This document shows positions 18,056 to 26,671 of a stretch of 64,000 nt of DNA, one piece after another. Location of the stretch: positions 1 through 64,000 of the forward strand of contig NZ_JAESVA010000014.1 in assembly GCF_020621385.1 (NCBI RefSeq), given 5' to 3'. Positions within the stretch are counted from its first letter, which is position 1. Every line of letters begins with the position of its first letter. The DNA comes from Acidisoma cellulosilyticum (GTDB lineage Bacteria; Pseudomonadota; Alphaproteobacteria; Acetobacterales; Acetobacteraceae). The notes beneath the pieces were generated by a model that saw nothing but the letters and a program-made list of their open reading frames with translations, did no database searches and had not been told where the DNA came from. A program made the position numbers and the translations under genes.

Positions 18056-18853
18056 TCAGCCTGCTAACATTTTGATGCCGACGAGCACGAGCACGATGCT
18101 GAGCGCCGGCTTGAGATAGGCTTCCGGCGCGTGGCGGGCGCAGAGGCTGCCGATGATGATGCCGGGAATGGAGCCGATCAGCAGCGAGCCGAGCAACGGA
18201 AAGTTCACGGCGCCCAGATACCAATGGCCGATGCCCGCGATCAGGGTCAGCGGCACGGCATGCGCGATGTCGGAGCCGACGACGCGGACGACGGGCAGGC
18301 GCGGGTACAGGAACAGCAGCGCGATCGTGCCCAGGGCGCCGGCGCCCACCGAGGAGATTGAGACGACAACGCCGACGACAAAACCGACCATGATCGTCAG
18401 ACCGATCGATCTCTGCAGTCCGAAATCCGGATTGCGCTTCATCGCAACGCGCAGGATCCAGTCCTTGGCGATGAGGGAGATGGCGCTCAACAGCAAAGCC
18501 ACACCAAGAACGAGGGAAATCGCTGAGGTCACGACATGGCTGGTGGTGCCGAAATGGGCAATTACCAGCAGCGTCAGAACGGTCGCGGGCATCGACCCCA
18601 TCGCGAGCAGACCGACAATACCCCAATCGACCGATCGACCGGCGTTGTGAACCGAGGTGCCGACGGTTTTGGTGGCGGCCGCGAAAAGCAGATCGGTGCC
18701 GACGGCGGTCGAGGGATGGAAGCCGAACAACAGCACCAGCAGCGGCGTCATCAAGGACCCGCCGCCCACCCCGGTCAGGCCGACGAGCACGCCGACCAGC
18801 AGGCCGGAGACGATATAGGCGGGTGAGAATATCCCTGCATGCGCAATCGTCAT
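18056..18853 (-). CDS. TauE/SafE-family sulfite/organosulfonate exporter
   Basis: A 265-residue membrane permease with about eight helices and two internal repeats, typical of the TauE/SafE family. The N-terminal repeat contains GVLVGLTGVGGGSLMTPLLVLLFGFHPSTAVGTDLLFA (about 19-56), whose GxGGG and P..AVGT motifs are the family signature. The C-terminal repeat contains GVVVSISSVGAGALGTIAL. Family members export sulfite or sulfoacetate-like anions. It sits divergent to a SulP transporter, so the pair may handle sulfur oxyanions (inference). Confidence 0.88.
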   Translation of the reverse strand: MTIAHAGIFSPAYIVSGLLVGVLVGLTGVGGGSLMTPLLVLLFGFHPSTAVGTDLLFAAATKTVGTSVHNAGRSVDWGIVGLLAMGSMPATVLTLLVIAHFGTTSHVVTSAISLVLGVALLLSAISLIAKDWILRVAMKRNPDFGLQRSIGLTIMVGFVVGVVVSISSVGAGALGTIALLFLYPRLPVVRVVGSDIAHAVPLTLIAGIGHWYLGAVNFPLLGSLLIGSIPGIIIGSLCARHAPEAYLKPALSIVLVLVGIKMLAG

Positions 18854-19013
18854 AAAGCGAAACCCTCTACCGTTAAGCTTTCGGGACTAGATCTGGCGTT
18901 AGCTGAAGACGGCGCCCTGGGGAATAGAGCAAGCGACCCAGCCTTGGCCTTGTCGTCCACCGGCCGCTAACATCCTCGTACCGGCTGTGAAATGCCAGAG
19001 TGTGATCCTGGGG

Positions 19014-20720
19014 ATGGGAGAGCGTGTGACCATACCGACCGCGAAGGCGCGCAAATCGGCCGGCTATCCCTGGATTTTCTCGGGTCTGCGCGGTTTTAGC
19101 CCGTCCTGGCTGCCCCATGACCTGGCGGCCGGCTTGCTATTGACGGCGATCGCCGTGCCGGAACAGATCGCAACCGCCCGTCTGGCCGGCATGCCGCCCG
19201 AGGCCGGGCTGGTCGCCTTCGTCGCTGCCACCATCGCCTTCGTGATGGTCGGGGCCAATCGTTTTCTGTCGGTCGGGGCCGATTCCACCATCGCGCCGAT
19301 CATCGCCGGCAGTCTGGTGGCGCTGGCGGCCGTGGGTTCCACGCAATACCAGGCGCTGGCCGCTATACTGGCGATCATGGTCGGCGTCATCCTGTCGCTC
19401 GCGGCGCTGTTTCGCGCGGGCTGGATTGCCGATCTGCTGTCCATCCCCGTCACCACCGGCTTCCTGGCCGGCATCGCCATTCATATCGGGCTGCGGGAAT
19501 TGCCGCCGCTTCTGGGGCTGACTGGCGACGATGCGTCTCTGACCGCGCTGCTGCATCAGGCGAATGCCATCAACCCCTATGCGCTGGCGCTCGGCCTCGG
19601 CGCCTGCGCGACGACGGTCCTGACCGAACGTCTGGCGCCGCGTCTGCCCGGCGCCCTTTTTGCCGTTCTGCTTGGTGGCGCGGCGGTTCGCCTGTTCCAT
19701 CTGCAAGCGGCCGGCGTGACGATGCTGGCGGCTTTACCGGGCGTTGCCCTGCATGCCCCGGCATGGCGCGGTCTCGCTTTGATCGACCTCGCCCGCCTGG
19801 TTCCTCTGGCGCTGATCATCGCCCTCATCTGCATGATGCAGACGGCAACGGTCGTGCGGAGTTTCTCGCAAAGCGAGGGGCCGCTCGCCGCCGTCATGCC
19901 GAATGTCCTGGGCGTCGGTCTGGGGTCGATCCTCTCGGGATGCGCAGGCGCCTTTCCCGTCAATGCCAGTCCGCCACGGACGGCAGCCATCGTGGAAGGC
20001 GGCGGCCGGTCGCAACTGGCCTCGCTGGTGGCGGCGGGGCTTGTCGTGCTGCTGCTCGTCGCGGGCGGCGATTTCCTTCGTTACGTACCGCTGCCGGCCC
20101 TGGCCGGCATTCTGACGGCGATCGCCATCCGCCTGTTCCGACTGCGGGAGATGATGCGTATCGCGCGGCAGGGTGGGGCAGAGATCTATCTCGTTGGTTT
20201 CAGCGCTATCCTCGTTATCCTTCTCCCGATCGAAATCGGCATGCTGGCCAGCATCGCGCTGTCGCTGATCCAGAGCATCTATGGCGTCGCCCGCCCGCGC
20301 GCGGTGGAACTCGCGCATCTGCCGGGGACGACGGTCTGGTGGCCGCCAAGCCCCGGCGAACAGGGCGAGAGCATTCCCGGTATTTTGGTCTTTGCCATCG
20401 GTGCGCCGGTGAATTTCACCAATGCGCTCTACATCTGTCGGCAGCTTGATGCTTTGATTGCCCAAGCGCCGTCGCCTTTGCACCTTGTGGTGCTTGAGGC
20501 GAGCGGGGTGACGGAGATCGATTATACGGGCGCGACCATTCTGATGGCGGAACTCGCCAGCCTGCGGCAGCGTGGGACCAAGGTGGCGCTCGCCCGGCTT
20601 GCTGCGGCCAAGGCGCAGGACGCCGCGCGACGGACGGGATTGATCGCCAGCATCGGGGCGGACCGGGTGTTTCACACGGTGGAAGACGCCGTGCGTCATG
20701 CGTCGAAGATCACGCGTTAG
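19014..20720 (+). CDS. SulP-family anion transporter with STAS domain
   Basis: About 568 residues. A transmembrane domain of the SLC26/SulP fold spans roughly 25-410 (early motif WLPHDLAAGLLLTAIAVPEQIATARLAGMPPEAGL). A C-terminal STAS domain covers about 440-560, containing VLEASGVTEIDYTGATIL where most members have a DSTG or DYTG loop. SulP proteins carry sulfate, bicarbonate or other anions with H+ or Na+. The SPPRTAA segment at the core binding site is present as NASPPRTAAI. I use ATG 19014; a GTG at 19026 with GGGAG 5 bases upstream is an equally good start. The stop codon TAG is the first three bases of the inverted repeat element at 20718. Confidence 0.9.
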   Translation: MGERVTIPTAKARKSAGYPWIFSGLRGFSPSWLPHDLAAGLLLTAIAVPEQIATARLAGMPPEAGLVAFVAATIAFVMVGANRFLSVGADSTIAPIIAGSLVALAAVGSTQYQALAAILAIMVGVILSLAALFRAGWIADLLSIPVTTGFLAGIAIHIGLRELPPLLGLTGDDASLTALLHQANAINPYALALGLGACATTVLTERLAPRLPGALFAVLLGGAAVRLFHLQAAGVTMLAALPGVALHAPAWRGLALIDLARLVPLALIIALICMMQTATVVRSFSQSEGPLAAVMPNVLGVGLGSILSGCAGAFPVNASPPRTAAIVEGGGRSQLASLVAAGLVVLLLVAGGDFLRYVPLPALAGILTAIAIRLFRLREMMRIARQGGAEIYLVGFSAILVILLPIEIGMLASIALSLIQSIYGVARPRAVELAHLPGTTVWWPPSPGEQGESIPGILVFAIGAPVNFTNALYICRQLDALIAQAPSPLHLVVLEASGVTEIDYTGATILMAELASLRQRGTKVALARLAAAKAQDAARRTGLIASIGADRVFHTVEDAVRHASKITR

Positions 20721-20913
20721 AGTCCATCGGGTTTTGTTGGAAACGCCCCAAATCTGTCGCCCGCGGACTTGTTCCGCGGGTCTACCCTTGCGTGCGGGCA
20801 AGCGGCCGTCTGGGCGCCGCGGCGGGCAGGTGCGGCCGGCTAGGTCCGGGGCGCGCAGCTCGCGCAACAAGTGCGCGGATGACGAATTATCTATTAAAAC
20901 CTGACAGACTCTA
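20718..20913 (-). repeat. MITE-like element, copy 2 (196 bp, inverted)
   Basis: Read on the minus strand this unit begins TAGAGTCTGTCAGGTTTTAA, with the next bases TAGATAATTCGTCATCCGCG, the same as copy 1 at 16489 apart from single changes. It ends in AAACCCGATGGACTCTA. The middle part is rearranged or expanded relative to copy 1 around GGCCGC blocks. The two copies lie head to head around a 4.0-kb segment holding the heptosyltransferase, TauE and SulP genes. Confidence 0.8.
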
Positions 20914-20932
20914 ACGGGAACGGGAGCCGAGT

Positions 20933-21406
20933 ATGGTGGCAGGACAATCAAAACTATTGAGGGCAACACTATGGGCAAGCTGCCTGGCTCTGGCCGGCAT
21001 GGCCAGTATTGCACCGCCGGCGAGCGCCGCTGCGACGCGGACGGAGGTCTGGCGCGGCGCCTATAGCTGCGCGCAAGGGCTGACCGGCCTGACCCTGACG
21101 CTACTCATCCAGCCGGGTGGCGAAACCGCGGGACTTTTCGAATTCTACGCGGTCGGCGCCAATCCTCGCGTGCCCAAAGGGTGTTTCGACATGATGGGGA
21201 TGATGGACCGGAACCATCATCTGACGCTCGCCCCCGGAGCTTGGCGGCGTCACCCGACCGGCTATGTGACCGTCGGTCTGACGGGGGATGAGGTCGATGC
21301 CAAGCGGCTGGTCGGCACGATCGCGGGCCCCGGCTGTTCGACCTTCGCCCTTGTCCGTCAGACGATGCCGGGCCAGCCCTCGGCCTGCGCCAGCGTCTCG
21401 GTCTGA
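20933..21406 (+). CDS. Small secreted hypothetical protein
   Basis: A 157-residue protein with a clear Sec signal peptide (charged start, hydrophobic LWASCLALAGMASIA, cleavage probably after PPASAAA at about 33). The mature part is about 125 residues, contains four cysteines that could form two disulfides (YSCAQG, KGCFDM, PGCSTF, SACASV), and looks beta-rich (TEVWRGAYSC, LTLTLLIQPGGETAGLFEFYA). I do not recognise the family. It follows the repeat element by 20 bases, so its promoter must lie in or beyond the element. Confidence 0.65.
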   Translation: MVAGQSKLLRATLWASCLALAGMASIAPPASAAATRTEVWRGAYSCAQGLTGLTLTLLIQPGGETAGLFEFYAVGANPRVPKGCFDMMGMMDRNHHLTLAPGAWRRHPTGYVTVGLTGDEVDAKRLVGTIAGPGCSTFALVRQTMPGQPSACASVSV

Positions 21407-21416
21407 CGGCCCGTCG

Positions 21417-22289
21417 TCACGGTCGGCTGAGTTCCGCGCGGGACGGCAGTGCCGCATAGGCGCCGGGGCGCGTGACGGTGACGGCGGCGGCGTCCTGGCC
21501 GCGTTGCAGCGCTTGCCGCACTGTGTCGCCACGCGCCAAAGCGGCGGCCAGGACACCGCATAGCGTGTCGCCCGCGCCGGTCGTATCCACGGCCGTCACG
21601 GCTGGTGCCGGCATCAGGATCAGCGTCCCGTCACTGGCCAGAATGGCACCCTCACGACCTAGCGTGATGATGACGGAACGGGCGCCGAGGGCCAGCAGCC
21701 GCTGGGCCGCGTCTGCGCCTTGGGCGCCGGTAATGTCGGCCGCCTCGACGCCATTGGCGATGACGAGGTCACAGAGCGGCAGAAGATCATCCACGGGCCA
21801 ACGCAACGGTGCGGTGTTGAAGATGACGCGCGCCTGTGTCGCCAGCATCGCGGCTCGGGTCGCCGCGAGCGACAGATTGCCTTGCAGTAGCAGCCAGTCA
21901 TCGGGTCCGGCACGACCGGCGAAGCGCTCAGCCGCTGCGACATCAAGACCGTCCGCGGCCAGCCCGACGGTCGCGATACTATTCTCGCCTCCGGGCGTGA
22001 CCATGATCACCGAAAGATCGGTCGGATAGGCAAGGCTGATCGGCTCGAAGATCAGCGGCTCGGTCGCAAGCACGGCCCTCAGCTGTTCTGCTTCGCGGTC
22101 GTCCCCGACAGGGGCGGTGAAAATGACATCGGCGCCGGCCCGGCCAGCCGTCACGGCCTGATTAAGACCCTTGCCACCGGGGCCGCGTGTCGCGGTATGC
22201 GCGACCAGCGTCTCCCCCGGCGCCGGCAGCCGGGCCATGCCGAGCGAGAGATCCAAGCCGGCATTGCCCAAAACATAGACGACGCTCAT
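21417..22289 (-). CDS. PfkB-family carbohydrate kinase (ribokinase-like)
   Basis: A 290-residue sugar or nucleoside kinase. The N-terminal PfkB signature GPGGKGLNQAVTAGRAGADV lies at about 35-54. The C-terminal ATP/anion-hole motif AVDTTGAGDTLCGVLAAAL (about 238-256) contains the catalytic Asp of GAGD. MSVVYVLGNAGLDLSLG is the start, in an ATGA overlap with the preceding BtpA-like gene. It is the last gene of the ABC/BtpA/TenA/phosphotriesterase operon, so it presumably phosphorylates the imported substrate or a hydrolysis product (inference). The substrate is not predictable. Confidence 0.85.
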   Translation of the reverse strand: MSVVYVLGNAGLDLSLGMARLPAPGETLVAHTATRGPGGKGLNQAVTAGRAGADVIFTAPVGDDREAEQLRAVLATEPLIFEPISLAYPTDLSVIMVTPGGENSIATVGLAADGLDVAAAERFAGRAGPDDWLLLQGNLSLAATRAAMLATQARVIFNTAPLRWPVDDLLPLCDLVIANGVEAADITGAQGADAAQRLLALGARSVIITLGREGAILASDGTLILMPAPAVTAVDTTGAGDTLCGVLAAALARGDTVRQALQRGQDAAAVTVTRPGAYAALPSRAELSRP

Positions 22290-23131
22290 GCGCGGACGCG
22301 ATCGGCCTCGGCCATGAAGACGCGCACGCGATCCGGGTCGACTTCGTTCCACCAGACGCCGTCGCGCTTCAGATAGCTTGCGATGATGACGCCGTCGGCG
22401 ATATCGAGGATCGAGCCGACATTCTCCGGCGTCACGCCTGAGCCGATGACGACAGGCAGGCTGCAGCCTTCGCCGATGGCGCGGATCTCGTCCGTTGTCG
22501 CCGCATCGCCCGTGCGCTGACCGGTCGCGATGGCGACATCGGCATCGAAAAACTCTGCGTCGCGGGCCAATTCCGGAATTGTCCGATCACCGGTAATCGC
22601 ATGCGCGCCGTGTTTCACATGAACATCCGCGAAGACCTTGACGGACCGCGCATGCAGCCAGGCGCGGTAGCGCATCGCCTGTCCGGCGGGGCCATCCATC
22701 AGGCCTTCATTCGCGACATAGGCATTGGTCCATTGATTGACGCGCACGAAGGCCGCATTGGCGGCTTTCGCAATCGCCAAGGCCTGTATCGCACCATTGG
22801 CCAGTACATTGACGCCGACCGGCATACCGGTTGCGCGGCGCACGGCATCCGTCATCACCGCCATGCAGGCCGCCGTCTCTGGTCCCAGTTGGTCCGGCTT
22901 GGCGAAGGGAATATCGCCGTGATTCTCGACGATTAGCCCGTCAAGCCTGCCCGCCTGATAGCGGCGTGCTTCCTCAACCGCATAGGCGATGATGCTGTCG
23001 ATACTTTCCCCTTCGTAGCCGGGGGAACCGGGCAATGCGCGGGAATGGATGACGCCGATCACCACCTTGCGGCGCCCGAACAGCGATTCCAGCGCATGGG
23101 GCTTGGGTTTAAAGACGGGTTTTGCAGACAT
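22286..23131 (-). CDS. BtpA/SgcQ-family TIM-barrel protein, copy 1
   Basis: A 281-residue cytoplasmic protein of the BtpA family, a predicted (beta/alpha)8 barrel of uncertain enzymatic role that includes E. coli SgcQ and a cyanobacterial protein involved in photosystem I biogenesis. Visible conserved blocks are VVIGVIHSRALPGSPGY (near residue 25), DGLIVENHGDIPF, RVNQWTNAYVANEGLMDGPAGQAMRYR, FADVHVKHGAHAI, DVAIATGQRTG and LPVVIGSGVTPENV. The DVHVKHG and GSGVTP blocks look like barrel-end phosphate or metal sites. Start ATG overlaps the tenA-like stop (ATGA); its own stop overlaps the PfkB start. A second paralog is at 30853. Confidence 0.88.
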   Translation of the reverse strand: MSAKPVFKPKPHALESLFGRRKVVIGVIHSRALPGSPGYEGESIDSIIAYAVEEARRYQAGRLDGLIVENHGDIPFAKPDQLGPETAACMAVMTDAVRRATGMPVGVNVLANGAIQALAIAKAANAAFVRVNQWTNAYVANEGLMDGPAGQAMRYRAWLHARSVKVFADVHVKHGAHAITGDRTIPELARDAEFFDADVAIATGQRTGDAATTDEIRAIGEGCSLPVVIGSGVTPENVGSILDIADGVIIASYLKRDGVWWNEVDPDRVRVFMAEADRVRA

Positions 23132-23820
23132 CAGGCGTTTCCTTCGGCCTTCGGAACGGGCCATGTGCTGTCATAGGCAGCTTCGTGGAAGTCGATTTCA
23201 AGCTGAAGGGCGCGACCGAACAAGGTGGCAAGCCGCGCGCGCTGCGCGTCATTCAGGCGCGCCGCTTCGCGGTTCACCTCGGCGCGCAGCCAATCGGCGC
23301 CGTCCAGAAATTCGGGTTCGGCGTGCAACTGCACCCAGGAGCGCAGCATCGGCTCAGCACTCGGGCGTCGATGCGCGCGGACGCACCAGGTGCCATACAT
23401 CCATTCGGCAGCCAGCATGATGGCGACGATATCGGCATAGTCGCCGTCACGGGCGATCGCCAGCATGCCCTCCGCGAATGCCGTCACGGCGGGCGGCAGC
23501 GCCTCACCTGTCTGGCCGATGCCGAGGGACGCAAAACAATCCTGAAACCAGACGAGCTGCGCTTCGGACAGTGCCGAGAGTGTTGCGATCAGCCGCCGGC
23601 GCTGGGCAAAGCCAGGGGCTTTCAGCAGCGCATAGGCGAAGATCTGCACTGCCGTTTCTACGAAGGCGTGCTCGAAGAAGAAATACCGGCACAGAACCTC
23701 GCGCGGCAGCTGCTCTTTTTCGATATCGGTGACGAAGCGATGCGTCTGCATCGCTTCCCATATCGCCTTGTTCTCGGTCCTTATCCAGGTTGAGAGGTCG
23801 GTATCGTCCAGGCCGGTCAC
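23131..23820 (-). CDS. TenA/thiaminase-II-like protein
   Basis: A 229-residue all-helical protein of the TenA/PQQC fold (heme-oxygenase-like). Recognisable segments are REVLCRYFFFEHAFVETAVQIFAYALLKAP (about 40-69), AEWMYGTWCVRAH and the C-terminal LEIDFHEAAYDSTWP with the expected glutamate. TenA-C enzymes have a PCxWxY active-site cysteine; here the aligned segment reads MLAAEWMY with alanine, so it falls in the cysteine-less TenA-E type, whose members act on amino-pyrimidines or related amines. Start is GTG 23820 inside the upstream stop (GTGA). No TPP riboswitch precedes the operon, so thiamine salvage is not the default reading. Confidence 0.8.
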   Translation of the reverse strand: MTGLDDTDLSTWIRTENKAIWEAMQTHRFVTDIEKEQLPREVLCRYFFFEHAFVETAVQIFAYALLKAPGFAQRRRLIATLSALSEAQLVWFQDCFASLGIGQTGEALPPAVTAFAEGMLAIARDGDYADIVAIMLAAEWMYGTWCVRAHRRPSAEPMLRSWVQLHAEPEFLDGADWLRAEVNREAARLNDAQRARLATLFGRALQLEIDFHEAAYDSTWPVPKAEGNA

Positions 23821-24587
23821 TGGGCGGCGTCCGTCAGCCAGGTCAGCAGGTTGCGCCAAAGCTTGCCGTAGCCTTCCCAGGCAACGAACTCGTTCGGCAC
23901 CCAATGCGGCCCGATGTCGGAGGTCCAGGCCGCGGTGCGGCCCTTGCCGTGGCTGCCCGTCACCAGCAGAGGGTGACCGCCTTCCTCGGCCGGCAGCTTG
24001 GCCACGACATGCGCGCCCGGCTTCAGCTCAACCTCATTGGCACCCAGCAGCAGCGGCCAAGGCCCGTCGATATCCTTCACGATCGGATGGCCAGGGTCGG
24101 TGATCTCGGCCGTGAAACCGTCGGGTATCTCAACGCGATCGTCATAGGGCAGGCAGGACACCGGCAACGCGTCTTCGACCGGCGTCTTCCGCCAGCGCGC
24201 GCGGCCGTCGATCCCCTGGAAGCTGAAATAACCGCCGATCATGGCAAGGCCACCGCCAGAGGCAGTCCAATCGCGGATCAGCTTCAGGCGATTCGGCACC
24301 GGCTTACCGCTCAGCCAGACGGCGGGCGGCAGCAGCAGCGTATTGGCGCCGATATCCGAGAGCAGAATAACCTTGTATTCGGCGAGGCCGGCGGCATCGA
24401 AGGGAAAGCCTTCGGCGGCGACATGCGCGGGCATATAGGTCAGCTCGAATTCGCTATCCTTCAAGGCGGCGACAAGCGGTTCCGCACCGAGATGAAAGGT
24501 CACACTGCCGAACTGGTCAAAACCCTTGAAATGGGTCGCCGAGGTGACCCAGCTTTCCCCGACCAGCAGCACCTTTGTCTTAGTCAC
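23817..24587 (-). CDS. ThuA-like/class I glutamine-amidotransferase-fold protein
   Basis: A 256-residue cytoplasmic protein. It starts MTKTKVLLVGESWVTSATHFKGFDQFG and has AEYKVILLSDIGANTLLLPP, RLIRDWTASGGGLAMIGGYFSFQGIDG, GPWPLLLGANEVELKPGAHVVAKL and GRTAAWTSDIGPHWVP. This matches a family annotated as glutamine amidotransferase or ThuA-like, with the flavodoxin-like amidotransferase fold but no classic nucleophile-elbow cysteine in the expected GGC position (here GGGLAMIGG). A conventional amidotransferase reaction is therefore doubtful. Operon position is between the TenA-like gene and the phosphotriesterase-family gene. Confidence 0.7.
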   Translation of the reverse strand: MTKTKVLLVGESWVTSATHFKGFDQFGSVTFHLGAEPLVAALKDSEFELTYMPAHVAAEGFPFDAAGLAEYKVILLSDIGANTLLLPPAVWLSGKPVPNRLKLIRDWTASGGGLAMIGGYFSFQGIDGRARWRKTPVEDALPVSCLPYDDRVEIPDGFTAEITDPGHPIVKDIDGPWPLLLGANEVELKPGAHVVAKLPAEEGGHPLLVTGSHGKGRTAAWTSDIGPHWVPNEFVAWEGYGKLWRNLLTWLTDAAQ

Positions 24588-24599
24588 GATGTTTTTGTC

Positions 24600-25670
24600 C
24601 TATTCTTCGTCGCGGGCCTGAAAGACGTCGCGGGGATTATTGATCATCAAGTCCAAAATGGTCTGTTGATCAACACCATGGCGACGCAGGCGTGGAATGA
24701 AATGTTTTTGCAGATAGGCGTAGCCGAAGCCGCCGTAGCGCGTGAGCATCATCTTCAGAAACACGTCCTGAGACATCAGGATACGCTGTCCATAGCCGCG
24801 ATCGATCAGGGACGCGATGGCGGTTGCGTTATCCTCATCGGACGGGCATTGCGCCTGCTGATCGGCATAGAAAAAATCCATGCCGATCATGTCATATTCC
24901 AGAAAGGCGCCGCGCTCGGCCAGTGCGCTTTGATAGTCGAGATCGCGCCCCGACGGATTCATATGGCACAGCACCGTATGGCGCAGATCGCCGCCCTCGG
25001 CCGCGATGATGTCGAGCACACGATGCCCGTAGCGATACCAGGCAGGAAGGTGGATCATCAAAGGAAGGCCGCAGCGCGCCTGCGCCTGCGCGGCACCGCG
25101 CAGGGACTTCTCCTCGATCGCCGTGAAGCCGGGGGAAACGCCGATTTCCCCGATGATGCCGATCTTGACGCCGCTGTCGCCGATACCGTGCAGCGCCTCG
25201 CTGACGATCTCATCGGCAATCGCTTCCACGCTCATCTCCGCCAGACGCGGCGGGGTGGAGCCCTCCAGATAGAAGCCGCCGCCGGTGATGACGTTCAGCC
25301 CGGTTTCCCGCGCGATGCGCTGATGGGCCAGCGGGTCGCGCCCGATGCCCGAACATGTCGGGTCAACGACGGTACGACCGCCAAGATCGGCCACCGGCAG
25401 CAGTTCCGCGATGGCAAGACGCTCGTCATCCAGACGGCAATTGTCGAGATTGACGAAAGGGTCCATCCGCAATTCGCCAATGATGCCGATATTCACCGGC
25501 TCGCAGGCGAGGCGCCTGCGCTCGGGCTCCTTCGGCTTATGCCACCAGCAGCTGCAATCATTCAGCAGATGCTCATGCATCAGCGTCACGCCCATTGCCT
25601 CGGCCTGGATGGGTCCGAGGACGGTCATCACCCGGCCCGAACGGATATGGGCTTCGGAAAGTTCGCTCAT
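24600..25670 (-). CDS. Phosphotriesterase-family metal-dependent hydrolase
   Basis: A 356-residue amidohydrolase-superfamily enzyme of the PTE/PHP (PLL) branch. Metal ligands are visible: HxH in TLMHEHLLND (about residues 30-39), the bridging glutamate region GIIGEIGVSPG, H in LMIHLPAW, H in VLCHMNPSGRD and the final Asp in LMSQDVF. Members hydrolyse lactones, organophosphates or sugar lactones. The start MSELSEAHIRSGRVMTVLGPI overlaps the permease stop (ATGA). In its setting, downstream of a sugar-type ABC importer, a lactonase or deacylase on the imported compound is the best guess (inference). Length and core are complete. Confidence 0.88.
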   Translation of the reverse strand: MSELSEAHIRSGRVMTVLGPIQAEAMGVTLMHEHLLNDCSCWWHKPKEPERRRLACEPVNIGIIGELRMDPFVNLDNCRLDDERLAIAELLPVADLGGRTVVDPTCSGIGRDPLAHQRIARETGLNVITGGGFYLEGSTPPRLAEMSVEAIADEIVSEALHGIGDSGVKIGIIGEIGVSPGFTAIEEKSLRGAAQAQARCGLPLMIHLPAWYRYGHRVLDIIAAEGGDLRHTVLCHMNPSGRDLDYQSALAERGAFLEYDMIGMDFFYADQQAQCPSDEDNATAIASLIDRGYGQRILMSQDVFLKMMLTRYGGFGYAYLQKHFIPRLRRHGVDQQTILDLMINNPRDVFQARDEE

Positions 25671-26671
25671 CCTTTTCGGCCCGCAGACAGGCGACCGAAA
25701 ATCCGCGTGTTCAGCCAGATGGCGAGCAGGATGATGGCACCCGTCACGATCTGCACCAGGAAGGGTGAGGTATGGACCAGGATAAGCCCATTGCCGATGA
25801 CGCCGATTGTCAGCGCACCGAGTACAGTGCCCAGGATCGTGCCGGTACCGCCGAGCAGCGAAGTGCCGCCCAGAACCACGGCGGCGATGACGTCTAGCTC
25901 GAAACCCTCGGCAGTGTTGGAGGAGCCGGAGCCGAGGCGTCCCGCGATCAGCAACCCGGCCAGGGCCGAGGTGACGCCGGTCAGAACGAAGACCGAGGTC
26001 AGAATGCGGGCGGAGGGAATGCCGACGCGGCGGGCAGCCTCGGCATTGGCGCCGACCGCCGTGACATAGCGGCCGTAACGCGTCTCGCGCAGCACGAAGG
26101 CGCCGGCAGCCAGAATAACGATTGCCAGAAGCGCCGGTATCGGGAAACCCAAAATCCAGCCACGGCCGAGCGTCAGCAGCGGTGCGGCGCTCGGCTCGTC
26201 GATCGGGATGGAATAACCGCGCGTCAGCAACAGCGCGATGCCGCGCAGGATGGAGAGACCCGCGAGCGTCACGATGAAGGACGGAATCTTCTGGTAGGAG
26301 ACGAACCAACCTTGCGCCAGACCGACAATGCCGCCGAGCAACAGCACGAGCAGCGTCGCGATCGGCCAAGGCAAGCCCGCCTGCAAGGCGAGGGCGCAAA
26401 CGGCATTCGTCAGCGCGACGATGGAACCGACGGACAGGTCGATGCCGCCGGTCGTGATCACGAAGGTCATGCCCACGGCCGTGACCAGCAGTGGCGCCAT
26501 CTGTCGCAATACGTTGAGCAGATTATCCGGCATCAGAAAGAAGGGCGACAGGATCGAAAACAGGACGCAGCAGAGAATGAAGAACAGCGTGATCGACAGA
26601 ACCTGCGCGTGTTCGATCAGAAAATCATGCCAGCTGCGGGATGGCGCGGCGGGGGGAGCGTGATGGCTCAT
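25667..26671 (-). CDS. CUT2-type ABC importer permease, system 1
   Basis: A 334-residue RbsC/FrcC-like membrane subunit with about ten helices. The conserved cytoplasmic segments FVITTGGIDLSVGSIVAL (about 70-87), GRYVTAVGANAEAARRVGI and DVIAAVVLGGTSLLGGTGTI are those of ribose/fructose-class permeases. Overlaps the ATPase stop at its start and the phosphotriesterase gene at its end, so the genes are translationally coupled. Confidence 0.92.
   Translation of the reverse strand: MSHHAPPAAPSRSWHDFLIEHAQVLSITLFFILCCVLFSILSPFFLMPDNLLNVLRQMAPLLVTAVGMTFVITTGGIDLSVGSIVALTNAVCALALQAGLPWPIATLLVLLLGGIVGLAQGWFVSYQKIPSFIVTLAGLSILRGIALLLTRGYSIPIDEPSAAPLLTLGRGWILGFPIPALLAIVILAAGAFVLRETRYGRYVTAVGANAEAARRVGIPSARILTSVFVLTGVTSALAGLLIAGRLGSGSSNTAEGFELDVIAAVVLGGTSLLGGTGTILGTVLGALTIGVIGNGLILVHTSPFLVQIVTGAIILLAIWLNTRIFGRLSAGRKG

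Noticed and set aside
23790-26069. A 759-codon open frame on the plus strand
   Set aside because: It lies antisense to four well-supported genes (TenA-like, ThuA-like, phosphotriesterase, permease) and its translation has no recognisable domain; a GC-rich codon-position shadow.
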